64,000 bases of DNA, from positions 24,754,034-24,818,033 of the forward strand of contig NC_134829.1 of NCBI RefSeq assembly GCF_004210375.1, given 5' to 3'. This DNA comes from Tachypleus tridentatus (lineage: Eukaryota > Arthropoda > Merostomata > Xiphosura > Limulidae). Both the position numbers and the translations under genes were made by a program. Below, one piece after another: positions 12,734 through 23,595 of this stretch (position 1 is the stretch's first letter; every line of letters starts with the position of its first letter). A model generated the notes under the pieces. The model was not told the DNA's origin and made no database searches. It worked only from the letters and a program-made list of their open reading frames with translations.

Positions 12734-12889
12734 CTTAATGTTTCTCGCTAATATCTTAATTGACAAACTATACTTAATGTTTCTCGTTAATATCTTAATT
12801 GACAAACTATACTTAATGTTTCTCGCTAATATCTTAACTGACAAACTATACTTAATGTTTCTCGCTAATATCTTAATTGACAAACTACA
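12734..12889. repeat. 39-bp tandem repeat, four copies
   Basis: Four consecutive units starting CTTAATGTTTCTCG and ending in CAAACTATA, spaced exactly 39 bp (12734, 12773, 12812, 12851), with one or two substitutions between copies. Confidence 0.95.
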
Positions 12890-15569
12890 CCATAAATCAT
12901 TTACTTAACGTTTTCGAATACTGATTATCTCTTCATAATAAATTATTTACTCAGTACTTTGTTTAAAATCATTACTGAGCCACACACACACTATCATAAA
13001 TCACTTACCATTTTCTTGTTTAAATTCTGATGCCACACCATGATAAATCTTTCACTATTTTTTTATTTATCACCGACAAGAATTCTCTCTATTTTTCTGT
13101 TATTCGTATCTTAATTCAGTTTTATAATCCTAAAACCATTAAACAAAGTTTACGCTATTTTACATAATTTATTCAACCTTTCAACAACTACAACATTAAC
13201 TTTCTCCTGTCATTTAAAGGAAATGAATAAAACAAAATGCGAGAAAACTTTTCCCTATTTGATATTGACATACAGTCTTTTAATCACATGTAATTACCTG
13301 TCATAACTTAGAACGGAAAAAAATGCTTCGTTATGGAAAAGACAAGTCACTAATCTTACGAACGCTGGCTACACAAATACACATGTAACGATTATGCTAT
13401 AGTTTTTAAGGTTTAGGTCTTAACCAGTGCACTTGCATACCTTTTAGGCAGCATGTTGCTTGAGAAGAAAATTCTATTTTAATCACACATTAATTTATTA
13501 TTTTGATTTTCCAAATCACTTCTAAGTACAAACCTTAAGTCTTGGCTTCAGATCTAAACATGTTGTTTCCCTTAGAGATGAAATACAAATCTGATATGTA
13601 TAGTTGGTTTGGAGGTTAGAGTAGAAGTTTGTTCCTTGAAACATAACAAGTCTACACGAAGTTGTACAGACAATGGAAATCTTATCTTAAGCCTTTAAAT
13701 GTATCATGGTCTAAAATAGGAACTTTAGCAATGAACGAACAGAAACTTCGCTTTTAAACAAAAATATTCTTTCCTTTCTCTCATGTATACCGACATCAAG
13801 TCAAGGGCCAAAAAAGATCCAATTCACAAAGGATCGGATCCAGAATATGGATGGTGTGTTTCTCAGAACTCCAAGTAAGTTCTTTGATTTCAGTTAAATC
13901 AGCTTTTCTCATTGAAAGCTGGAATACAACTGTTTGACAACAACAATAGCTTATATTACTACACATGTCGAACATACATTACTCAATATTCGAGAAAAAT
14001 AACTGGAAGGAAATTGCTCACCTAAAGCAAAACAATTGTGTATTTTAGGCTGAAATGTGCGGGTCGCTTTAAACGCGTAGGTAAACTAAGTAGAACGTTT
14101 AAGGCCACTATGTTATTTATTGGTTACGATTTCTTAATTTCCCTTAGGATCACCGAATCAATCAGTGAATCATCTCCAGGGCCCATGGTCTCAACGGGGG
14201 CCCATTGATAATCTTATTCTTGTAAAATTACATGAGATTTAGGGCCCACAAAAATTATTAGCCCCTGGGCCCAAACAACCTTAAATTCGCCACTGGGATT
14301 AATACGAGTACGTAACCATATTTGGCTACACTATTTTGATCATTAATAGTTACAGATTATTTGATTACTGTTACAGTAATTACTTTAATAGGTGATTAGA
14401 CTTAAGCCAATGTTCCTCAATTAAAAATCATTGTCTAAATAGTTGAGGATAAAAACCTTTCTTAAGTATCTAATAATTATAATAAAACGCTATTCAAACA
14501 ACTTGTTGTCACTACCTTGATATCCGCAGGCAGATGAAATCTAGAAATTCGAAATAGGTTCTACCTTCTCCCACGTAAAAGTTTAGGGTGATATGGGCGG
14601 CAATAAGTCCAAGGCAGGGGAGAATAACTTCGTTTGTCCTGACCTCTTTTTCACTTGTATGCCTCCTACCACCAGAGTTTAGAGTCATTAGTCATTAACC
14701 CTTGTCAACTGGAGACCGGGAGAAGGGAAGAAGGTGAAACGTTTTATTTTGTAATGTTATAATAAAGAAATACTGAACGAATTATTTCTGAAATACATTT
14801 ATTACCCTATAAAAGCGGGAATTTGTTGTAAACTTCTAACACAGAACAAATATAATAAATCATTCAAATGTTTCATATAAATTACGGAGCGATAGTAGTT
14901 TTCGACTGATACGATCTTTCAAACTGTCCAAACAACAGTTAACTATATCGTTTAGTGTTTCACTTAGGGGCGAAAATTAGTGCTTTTGATGCAGTGAAAA
15001 CCGAGTTGTAAGCCTAATCTTAGTACTAGCCCAAATGTCTTAAAATCGCTAAACTTCGCGAGATAATTTTGAGTTTGCGACTAAAAAGAACGTTAACAGC
15101 GAGGGTATCCAACTGGGAAAGCGATGGATTATAATATTTGTAAGTAAAGTATACATAATTAACTATACTTATTACTAGGTTGAAGTTTAGTTTTGATATA
15201 AAATGGGTAGCTTTCTCTGGACGCACATTAATATTATTCATTACTTAAATTCTTTCAAGTCGTCGTGTTCGAAGTTTTGAAGGAAAAATTATTTTTATGA
15301 TAATCGATGTGTGAACTAAGTCTGAATTTATCAGATGTATAACTACTAATTTATCAGATGTATAACTACTAATTTTATAATGGAATCGGCTTTAACATAA
15401 AAATAAATGCTGTAGAAACAACTTAAGGTTAATGTAGCTGACTGTTTTTTTTATTTATCCTGGTAAGGTTATTTCTTATGGCTGAACTTACTACTTTTTA
15501 TTTAGTTTAACGGATTTTGTTTTCGTTTCTGGTCACTTTTGACATTTGACCACACGGGGTTACTAATAA
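12890..15569. other. AT-rich sequence with one GC-richer patch
   Basis: At 14175-14300 a patch with repeated GGGCCCA motifs and CCACTGGGA looks like a fragment of an interspersed repeat of unknown class. Otherwise nothing recognised. Confidence 0.5.
15331..15378. repeat. 24-bp tandem duplication
   Basis: TTTATCAGATGTATAACTAC followed by TAAT occurs twice in succession. Confidence 0.8.
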
Positions 15570-15788
15570 CTGACTAATGAAGGAGAATATGACGAAGTCT
15601 TAAAAATATACTTCGATACTTTGTTCAGTGAAACTTCGTCTACTGATGGCCGTTGTCATGGTGAAAAACGTGCAGCCGCTGCTGCAACCAGACAGCCTCG
15701 CTTGACCGCATCTCGCACGGCCTTACGTGTCCTGCCTGACTTAAGGTATTTCAATATGCGTGATAGGTTTACATACGGAATCAGCTAA
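15570..15788 (+). other. GC-rich island with open frame, unassigned
   Basis: A 73-codon open frame (no ATG until near its end) runs across an unusually GC-rich core at about 15645-15740. The predicted peptide is Arg/Ala-rich with no family I recognise. An alternative frame also begins ATGGCC at 15648 and encodes 19 residues. This could be an exon, a transposon remnant or a regulatory island downstream of lin-28. Coding status is unsupported by splice sites. Confidence 0.2.
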
Positions 15789-16827
15789 AGCTTCAGAGTT
15801 AGAATAATTTGACCGAAACGCAGCTGTGCTCGTCTCAGGGTAATAAAAGGTCAGAGAAGTTGTGCTAGCGTACAGTTTTAGTATACTATAAAAACAACGC
15901 GGCAACAAAATATTTTAAAGTAGCCGTCAAGTATTTTTAAATGCCCGTCCGATAAATACAATCAAAGATACCCTAGCGTCAAGAAGTTGCCCTAGATACA
16001 TTTTTTTAAAGTAGCTTCAGGGTCGTTAGATTAAGAGCTGGAGGCAAAGTTTAGCCTCATATCCTCAACAACAATTTAGATTACTTAACTACCATTAATA
16101 ACAATATATAAAGATTACGGAACAACCTTTACCTTATTGTTATACTGCTCTCTTTAGAGACGCATTTCTGAAGCACTTTTGGAAAACAGAGAATAAGATA
16201 GGTTATATATATATATATCTAGATTAGGTTAAACGAGTGGAATAAATCTTTTTTGATTTCTTACATAGCTTAACTTTAAAGCGTTTTGATTTCTTTTTAT
16301 CTCATCCAAACAGCGCACTCTGGGGAGAAGGAAACTTGAAGTATAATCTGTTCTCATTCCTACCGTGTGTCAATGATTAAGACCGGTTTCAGAGAATTTC
16401 ATCTCTCATCAGCAACCGTGAACAAGGACAAAGTAAAGAACAAACCCAGACCCCTCAGAGTCGTGAATGGCAGTTGATGTGTTTGGTGTTTGTAATTCCC
16501 TTTACTCAATACAAGTCAGTGCAGTCGCCGAGGGGAAGATGGTATCTTTGTTTTCCGAGAAAGATGTTTAAAGATAGAAAATAAAATTTAAAAAAAAATT
16601 CTCTTCATTTCAAAATCTTGCTATCCCCCTTTCTACGTCAAGTAAACTGCGTTAATGTAAATATCAGAACACTACATAAGACGTTCTTCATGTAAAAAAA
16701 GGTGAACAATTTTGCTAATAATAAAAAGACTACGGTGTAGGTATTTTTGTAGAATAATACGGAATAACGTATCACGGACGTAAATGTTATCGGTTCTTTA
16801 AGTAACAATGTTAGTATAACTTAATTT
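15789..16827. other. AT-rich sequence, nothing recognised
   Basis: A short TA run at 16206-16218. No exon recognised. Confidence 0.6.
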
Positions 16828-16839
16828 TCTGGGTAAAGG

Positions 16840-17082
16840 TTTGTTTGTTTTGAATTTCGCGCAAAGCTGCACGAGGGCTATCTACGCTAGCCGTCTCTAA
16901 TTTGCCAGTGTAAGACTAGAAGAAAGGCAACTAACTAGTCATCACCACCCACCGTCAACTTTTGGGCTACTCTTTTACCAATGAACAGCGGGATTGAAAG
17001 GGCGATCATGTTTGGTGTGACAGAGATTCTAACCCGCAACCCTCATATTGCGAGTGCCTTAAACACCTGGCCATGTCGGGCC
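16840..17082 (-). mobile_element. Family A SINE with internal deletion and 12-bp TSD
   Basis: Full tail and head are present, but the segment between the ATTCGTTGG block and the head-proximal GAAAGGGCG is missing. TCTGGGTAAAGG (16828-16839) and TCTGAGTAAAGG (17083-17094) flank it. Confidence 0.92.
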
Positions 17083-17589
17083 TCTGAGTAAAGGACATTA
17101 CAAACATTATACACGGAAGAGGGAAATTAATTAGCAGGATTATATATATATAAACATAGTTCACGTGGCTAAAATATGTTGAACTAGTTTGTATTACCCC
17201 ACTAAGTTTTGTTACTCTTGTACATAGATGGAAACAAGCCAGTAAGATAGTAGGTTTCCCAAGTATTAGACATAATGAAATTAATACTAACCTTCAGTAA
17301 AGTAAGAAAAGCTATCACAAAACATTATCTCCTATGAAAACAACATTCACGTGTATTAAAATATAATTTAGAGGCAGACATGACTCTTATATAAAAAGTC
17401 ATGAAAATAAGAACATGTCCACACTGCGTTGAGAAAGGAGCAGCGTTAACCCTAGATGAGGTTTGTATTAAAAGTTTGTATTAAAAGCTGGCGTACTGTT
17501 AGACCAATGTTTCTGTGCAGATATTCTCTGTACTTCGTATATTCGAACAGTATTAAATATCACATCACGACAGTTGTCACAGAAAGAGA

Positions 17590-17928
17590 TTGTCCCTACA
17601 GTCTTCAAAGAAGGCATTTTATTTTTATTTTAGGGTTGTGATGTTAGACTGACACATGGTCAGCAAAGGGGCGGCTGGGCGGACTGAAGTGGACTAGGGG
17701 AGAGGAAATAGGTCTCAACCCCAAAAGGGCATTAGGAACTACACACCAATCTGAAAAGAGGATCACTTTTTCCTGTGGCAAGTTGTCTCTATAAACATTG
17801 GCCTAAATACACTACCACTAGCAACTGTGTCTACGAAGATTCCAGTCTGTTCTTCTGACCTTGGTCCAACGTCTTATTATTCTCGGTAACAGGAGCTTTT
17901 ACCGATAAAGTGTTTGCATTCCAAACGC
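17590..17928 (-). other. Probable lin-28 3'UTR with candidate poly(A) signals
   Basis: Sequence following the lin-28 stop. Two overlapping-spaced AATAAA hexamers on the minus strand (17624-17629 and 17618-17623) give a plausible 3' end about 310-340 nt after the stop. I saw no 8-mer match to the let-7 seed (CTACCTCA on the transcript) in this stretch and no miR-125 seed match. Longer UTR isoforms remain possible; a SINE begins about 500 bp further on. Confidence 0.45.
17618..17629 (-). terminator. Tandem AATAAA poly(A) signals for lin-28
   Basis: Reading the minus strand, AATAAA occurs twice back to back, 300-311 nt after the lin-28 stop codon. These are the first such hexamers I see downstream. 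Cleavage would be expected some 10-30 nt further, near 17590-17605. The call rests on motif and position only. Confidence 0.4.
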
Positions 17929-18097
17929 CTATTCTGGCGTTTCTTGTCTCTCGGGTTTAGGTTTCCGTATTTCATCACGAAAAGGACAATCGGCAATCAG
18001 GTGCTCCTCGGACTTGCAGTGGTGACATTTCTTAGGTTGAGGTCCAAGAGTGCATTTCGCTGCAACATGATTGGCTAACTCTCCACAATTGTAGCAC
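17929..18097 (-). CDS. lin-28: lin-28 last coding exon (two CCHC zinc knuckles, stop)
   Basis: This is the terminal coding exon: 1 nt completing Arg103, 55 codons and TAG. It encodes two retroviral-type zinc knuckles, CYNCGELANHVAAKC (residues 104-118) and CHHCKSEEHLIADC (127-140), joined by GPQPKK, the LIN-28 signature linker. A short polar tail ends RQETPE. The knuckles of LIN-28 bind the GGAG motif of pre-let-7. The second knuckle has canonical C-X2-C-X4-H-X4-C spacing. The first has C-X2-C-X5-H-X4-C if the His at 113 is the ligand. The acceptor is AACACTAG|G. The in-frame ATGs just upstream are intronic. The predicted protein (158 residues) is shorter than vertebrate LIN28A because both ends are short. 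Confidence 0.96.
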
Positions 18098-18599
18098 CTA
18101 GTGTTAAAAACATGCATTAACAACGTAGACACTTAACAAAATGGAATAGTTCAAAATAAGCAGGGAATAATCCACACACACGCACACATATTCATATATT
18201 TTCATAAATATATAAGCATTGAAAAATACGCTTTACGGCCGTGTTTATTTAATTATATCAAATTGAAGAGATCGTTGCTTCGTTAAAACATCAATTTACA
18301 TGTATTTGCCATGTTCCCCTTTGAATGTGTGTGAATAATGGGGAACTGAAATGACTGCCTGTTTCTAGCTGCTGCTTGAGCAAATAGCACGTGAATAAGT
18401 ATGAAGTTGTATTCTACAGACTTAACCTTGATCCACCGTCGAACTCAAGTACAACTTGAAAGTAAGTGCAAAAGCGTTTTTAGCTGAAAAGTAATGTACA
18501 ACCTCGAGAAAGTAAATTATACGATTAAATCTGTTTTGACAAAGGTATGACAAGCTTAATGATTGAAACAGTTAAATATACGAGGTCAGAAGGTTAGAG

Positions 18600-19028
18600 T
18601 CAACATGAATCTGTTACAGTATATGGTATAACTACGCATCAACATGCATCTCTTACAGGACTTGTTATAATTACGCATCAGCGTGTATCTCTTACTGGAC
18701 ATGTTATAATTACGTATCAATATGCATCTCTTACAGAACACGTTATAATTACGCATCAACATGCATCTATTACAGGACATGTTATAATTACGCATCAACA
18801 TGCATCTCTTACAGGACATGTTACAATTACGTATCAACATGCATCTCTTACAGGACATGTTATAATTACGTATCAACATGCATCTCTTACAGGACATGTT
18901 ATAATTACGTATCAACATGAATCTCTCACAGGACATGTTATAATTACGTATCAACATGCATCTCTTACAGGTCATGTTATAATTACGTATCAACATGAAT
19001 CTCTCACAGGACATGTTATAATTACGTG
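18600..19028. repeat. 39-bp minisatellite, 11 copies, in lin-28 intron 3
   Basis: Eleven units of TCAACATGCATCTCTTACAG followed by GACATGTTATAATTACGTA. As 39 is 13 codons, the minus strand is open throughout (18586-19032) and would encode a 13-residue repeat rich in RNYNMSCKR. This frame is a by-product of the array, about 500 bp upstream of the last lin-28 exon, with no start or splice support. Confidence 0.93.
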
Positions 19029-19317
19029 TCAAATTTCTTTTTATCCGCAGGAAGCAGCAGATAAGACAGTTAAGGTTTTAACTAATTACAAAATTAAATT
19101 ATTTAATATTATCACACGGAAAGGTTAGAAAATAACCAACTAGAATTTAATTTCAAAACACGTTTCAGAAACTGTTCATTCACGGTTGATACATTACTCA
19201 AAATGCCACACGCGATGGCCTCATAGACGATATAAAAAATAATTTAGAAATCTAGAAAATTGAACTTCTGCACGACAATTCTGTTTGATAAACTTTTAGC
19301 TCGTAACCTGTTCCCCT

Positions 19318-19425
19318 AATAGTTTGGTTTCTTCGACTTATAACGCTAAAATTGTTAGTTCGATCTCGCAGTGTGTACAGCGTAAATAGCACATTATGTA
19401 ATTTTTATGCTAAAACAAACAAAAC
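19318..19425 (+). mobile_element. Eroded family B/C SINE
   Basis: ACTTATAACGCTAAAATTG, GTTCGATCTCGCAG and CAGCGTAAATAGCACATTAT, with an AAACAAAC end. Weak but ordered matches. Confidence 0.5.
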
Positions 19426-19770
19426 GACTCTAATATAGAAAATATATCACTTAGACAACGTTTTTTGATGTCTAAACAGTCAACTGTTATACAAAAAATG
19501 TGATTATAATAACAAACCCATTTATCATTTTATCAGAAGAAACTCAAAGATGATTAACAAACAATTTTTTTGTTCATTTTCATACAGATTTTTCATATTA
19601 TTTCGCAAAATATACTGGTAATGCTGATTTGGCGCTTATCACTGATATAGTACCATTCATGATATAATCTTGTCGAAACGTTACGCACTTAAAAAAATTT
19701 CCTGTTACCCATTCAAGCACTCTATAAACTTTTATTTTATGAAAAGTGGGTTCCCCGTCATCAAATGTAA

Positions 19771-20812
19771 CTTAATGGTTCTGTTTAGTGTTGTGAACCA
19801 CTTAATGAAGATAGGAATATAGTAATCTATCGTGTTTTGATAGAGCACTTAATGGATCTGTTTAGTGTTGTGAACCATTTAATGAAGATAGGAATATAGT
19901 AATCTATCGTGTTTTGATAGAGCACTTCTTGGTTCTGTTTAGTGTTGTGAACCACTTAATGAAGCTTGGAATATAGTAATCTATCGTGTTTTGATAGAGA
20001 ACTTCTTGGTTCTGTTTAGTGTTGTGAACCATTTAATGAAGATAGGAATATAGTAATCTATCGCGTTTTGATAGAGAACTTCTTGGTTCTGTTTAGTGTT
20101 GTGAACCATTTAATGAAGCTTGGAATATAGTAATCTATCGTGTTTTGATAGAGAACTTCTTGGTTCTGTTTAGTGTTGTGAACCACTTAATGAAGCTTGG
20201 AATATAGTAATCTATCGTGTTTTGATAGAGACTTCTTGGTTCTGTTTAGTGTTGTGAACCACTTAATGAAGATAGGAATATAGTAATCTATCGTGTTTTG
20301 ATAGAGAACTTCTTGGTTCTGTTTAGTGTTGTGAACCACTTAATGAAGCTTGGAATATAGTAATCTATCGTGTTTTGATAGAGAACTTCTTGGTTCTGTT
20401 TAGTGTTGTGAACCACTTAATGAAGCTTGGAATATAGTAATCTATCGTGTTTTGATAGAGAACTTCTTGGTTCTGTTTAGTGTTGTGAACCACTTAATGA
20501 AGCTAAGAATATAGTAATCTATCGTGTTTTGATAGAACACTTCTTAGGTGTGTTTAGTGTTGTGAACCACTTAATGAAGCTAGGAATATAGTAATCTACC
20601 GTGTTTTGATAGAGCACTTCTTGGTTCTGTTTAGTATTGTGAACCACTTAACGAAGCTAAGAATATAGTAATCTACCGTGTTTTGATAGAACACTTCTTG
20701 GGTCTGTTTAGTGTTGTGAACCACTTAATGAAGCTAGGAATATAGTAATCTATCGTGTTTTGATAGAGCACTTCTTGGTTCTTTTTAGTGTTGTAATCAT
20801 TTAACGAAGATC
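19771..20812. repeat. 77-bp minisatellite, about 13 copies, with a hairpin in each unit
   Basis: Units of about 77 bp contain GGTTCTGTTTAGTGTTGTGA, then CCACTTAATGAAGCTTGG and CTATCGTGTTTTGATAG. The last motif is a small stem-loop (CTATC/GATAG) repeated in nearly every copy. Central copies are almost identical; those at both ends are more diverged. It lies in lin-28 intron 3, ending 160 bp from exon 3. Confidence 0.95.
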
Positions 20813-20972
20813 AGAAGTAAGCCTTGCATATGGGAGCACATTATAGTAATATGACAATAAATTGACGAACAACGATTTATAAGCATAATAAAGTAATGCT
20901 ACTTTGGGGAACATACTACACGTTTTGACAGATCAAATTTCTGTCGAAACATGTCACTATACCGTACTCTAC

Positions 20973-21145
20973 CTAATCTTTCTGAAACGTTTCTTTGACA
21001 TGGGTCGGCGGTGTGACCCTCTGCAGTCTTCTCCACTTGGACCCGTCACAATAGTCGCCTCCAAGCCTTTCTCCGACACCTTACACTCAAATTCCACCTC
21101 CTCTCCGTCCCCTAGGCTTCGAAACCCAGGCATTTGAATCACCGA
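20973..21145 (-). CDS. lin-28: lin-28 coding exon 3 (second half of cold-shock domain and basic linker)
   Basis: This exon is 173 nt, encodes residues 46-102 and supplies two bases of Arg103. It opens SVIQMPGFRSLGDGEEVEF, the standard continuation of a LIN-28 cold-shock domain after the HQ of exon 2, and runs through GLEATIVTGP to about residue 81. The basic linker contains RRPMSKKRFRKI, which leads to the zinc knuckles and in the family is involved in RNA binding. The acceptor is TTCCCTAG|TCG (phase 0, matching exon 2). The donor is ATTAG|GTAGAG (phase 2). GC content is clearly higher than in the flanking intron. The plus strand is also open across this exon, but that frame is a shadow. Confidence 0.96.
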
Positions 21146-22164
21146 CTAGGGAAATGAGAAAAAAATATTTGAGACGGAAATTTAGTCTAAACGTTTCGCA
21201 GAGTTAAAAATATGAATTAAATTTTCTACTCTTCTTATCGTAATGTTTATTAAACAAATCCGTATGTCTAAGTAATAATAATGAGTTTTTATAAGCTTAA
21301 TAAAGTGGCATATATTTGGATGTAACATGTTTCAACAGAACATTGGTATGAAGAATACAGAAATGTGTAACATGTTACCTAAAAATAAATCACTCCATAA
21401 TGTTTATAAGTCGTTGTTTCAAACTTACCATTATATTAGTATAACGTCCTTCATTACTCACGTAGTTTGGCACGTTTTAATAACATTAGTTTGATAATCC
21501 ACCGTGTAGAAGAATACATAAAACAAATAGCAAAATTCCAACTTTTATAACTGTTTATAAAAGTTTATAACAGTAATAAAGACAATTATTAGACTCACTA
21601 TTCTACAGCACTTTTTTTTTCTATAGCCGTGACCTTAATTAGCTAACTTTTGACTGGCAAATTAGATAATTATCACACTAGATGTCGCAAACACTTAAGA
21701 AATTCACAAATCACTTGAACTATAAACTAGAACGACCTATTCGTATGTTTCCATTCCAGGATGGCACCATATATCTTATGTTATATGACTGTACAGACAA
21801 GCTCTTCACTGTACAAAGTGTTTGCGTTAAATCATGAGAGGATTCTGTAATATTTATTGTATTTTACAAGAGGAATAAGCTTTTACAGCAAGGATGTTCT
21901 CACGTATTCACTAAGAGTTGTGCGGTTTCAGCATATACAATAACCTACGATTAGAAACTTGTTCCATGAAGTTCCAATAACTTGTTTTAATCATTCAGAA
22001 ATTATAATCTGGTCATAAAGAACGTTTATAAACATTTTTCTACCCCCTTTAAATTGGAGTGTTTTTCCATATAATTTTTTATACGCTGGCATTTAAGGAC
22101 AAAATGTATTTTATGAAAGAGTAAGTAGATTACGGAATAAATACAAATATGAATTAGCAGTTAA

Positions 22165-22333
22165 ATCCAACAAAGAACGTTTGTTCAGTCGATTTGTGTA
22201 GCAGTTGCCGTCACTAAGCTATCGATCCCACAATTCCTACGTGCTGCAGAATTAAGGCGCGAGATTTATGAGCGGAGGAGGAGCACACTGCGAACTCCAC
22301 CTTTAAAGGCGAATTTCCAGTTTCCATAGCAAC
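22165..22333. promoter_or_regulatory. GC-richer intronic island with RFX X-box-like motif
   Basis: A compact GC-richer island inside lin-28 intron 2. GTTTCCATAGCAAC at 22320-22333 matches the palindromic RFX X-box (GTTGCCATGGCAAC) at 12 of 14 positions. The plus strand is also open from 22165 to the stop at 22327-22329 (54 codons, no ATG start), with no recognised domain. It may be an enhancer, an alternative promoter or an exon of unknown identity. Confidence 0.3.
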
Positions 22334-23089
22334 TACAAATGGAAACCTTCTTGCGTTGTTGACAGAGCTTGACAAGTGAAGCTACGCTTGAAGGTTTTTT
22401 TCTCTATACGCTTTCAATTCGGTAATAAATAGAGGGAGCCATTTTGAGACAGAAAAACGGTTAGAACCCAGAATGTTTGAAGCCACCACAAATGTTAATA
22501 AATTGATAACATTTGGAATATTAAACACATTGTAGATTAAATGGTTTAGGAAAGCATACTTAACAGATAAATACGCTACAACTGATCCATTAATGTGAAA
22601 AACACAAAGACAGATGGTAATGACATGTACACAATAAGAATGAACAGAGCTTCTTTAGAATCGACTAACATGTTGAGAGGAGCTAGCTTACATATACGCT
22701 TTATATATCGTCCCCATGTATTTGAATGTAAATATACTTCAATAAGAGCCCGTGAAAGAATTATATGTACACACACACACGCGCGCATGTCGAACCTGTT
22801 AGGCTAATAATTTTTAATAAGAGTTTCGGTAACGTTCATTGCATCAGATTGTAGCTAGATATGAGGAATAGCGAAACCTCCTTCTCCGAAATATGAAATT
22901 TTAAAGGGTTTTATGACGTAAAACAAAAATTTCGTGCACAGAGGATAGTCACGTGTATAGCACACTGTAGAAAGCTGACAAAGGAAGCGGCAGTTTCTTC
23001 GTCGAGGAAACTATGAGGACGGAGCTAGTGGGTGGGAGAAGCACTTCAGTTTCACTGAACAAGAATTAATATTGGAGCTGATAGGAATA

Positions 23090-23595
23090 CAGATCACAAG
23101 ACAAACCCCAATATTACATGGACTCATGGTACTGTAATGTAGATCAAGACAGGCCGCAACGTTACATGGGCTCATAATGTTGTAATACAGATCAAAACAG
23201 ACCACAATATTACATGGGCTCATAATGTTGCAATATAGATCAAGACAGACCACAATATCACATGAGCTCATAATATTGTAATGTAGATCAAGACAGACCA
23301 CAATATTACATGTGCTCATGATATTATAATGGGAATCAAGATAGGTCACTATATTACATGGATTCACGATATTGTAATGTAGATCAAGGCAGGCCTCAAT
23401 CTACAAGGGATCAAGCCTCAATATTACATGGGCTTATGTTATTCTAATGTAGATCAAAATAGGACAAAATATTATATGTGCTCACAATATTGTAATGTAT
23501 ATCAAGACAGACCACAATATTACGTGGGCTCACAATATTGTAATGTATATCAAGACAGACCACAATATTACGTGGGCTCACGATATTGTAGTAAT
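23090..23595. repeat. 48-bp minisatellite, about 10-11 copies, in lin-28 intron 2
   Basis: Units of GATCAAGACAGACCACAATA then TTACATGGGCTCATAATATTG, period 48. As 48 is 16 codons, both strands show long open frames with a 16-residue repeat (minus 23011-23367; plus 23428-23670). These are array shadows. Confidence 0.93.

Larger units (their letters stand above)
18098..20972 (-). other. lin-28 intron 3
   Basis: The 2,875-bp intron between the linker exon and the zinc-knuckle exon. About half of it is two minisatellites, a 39-bp array at 18600-19028 and a 77-bp array at 19771-20812. The remainder is AT-rich, with an eroded tRNA-SINE remnant near 19318-19425 and no sign of a nested gene. Confidence 0.85.

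Noticed and set aside
18586-19032. 148-residue cysteine-containing repeat protein on the minus strand
   Set aside because: It is exactly the translation of a 39-bp intronic minisatellite, with no start context or splice sites.
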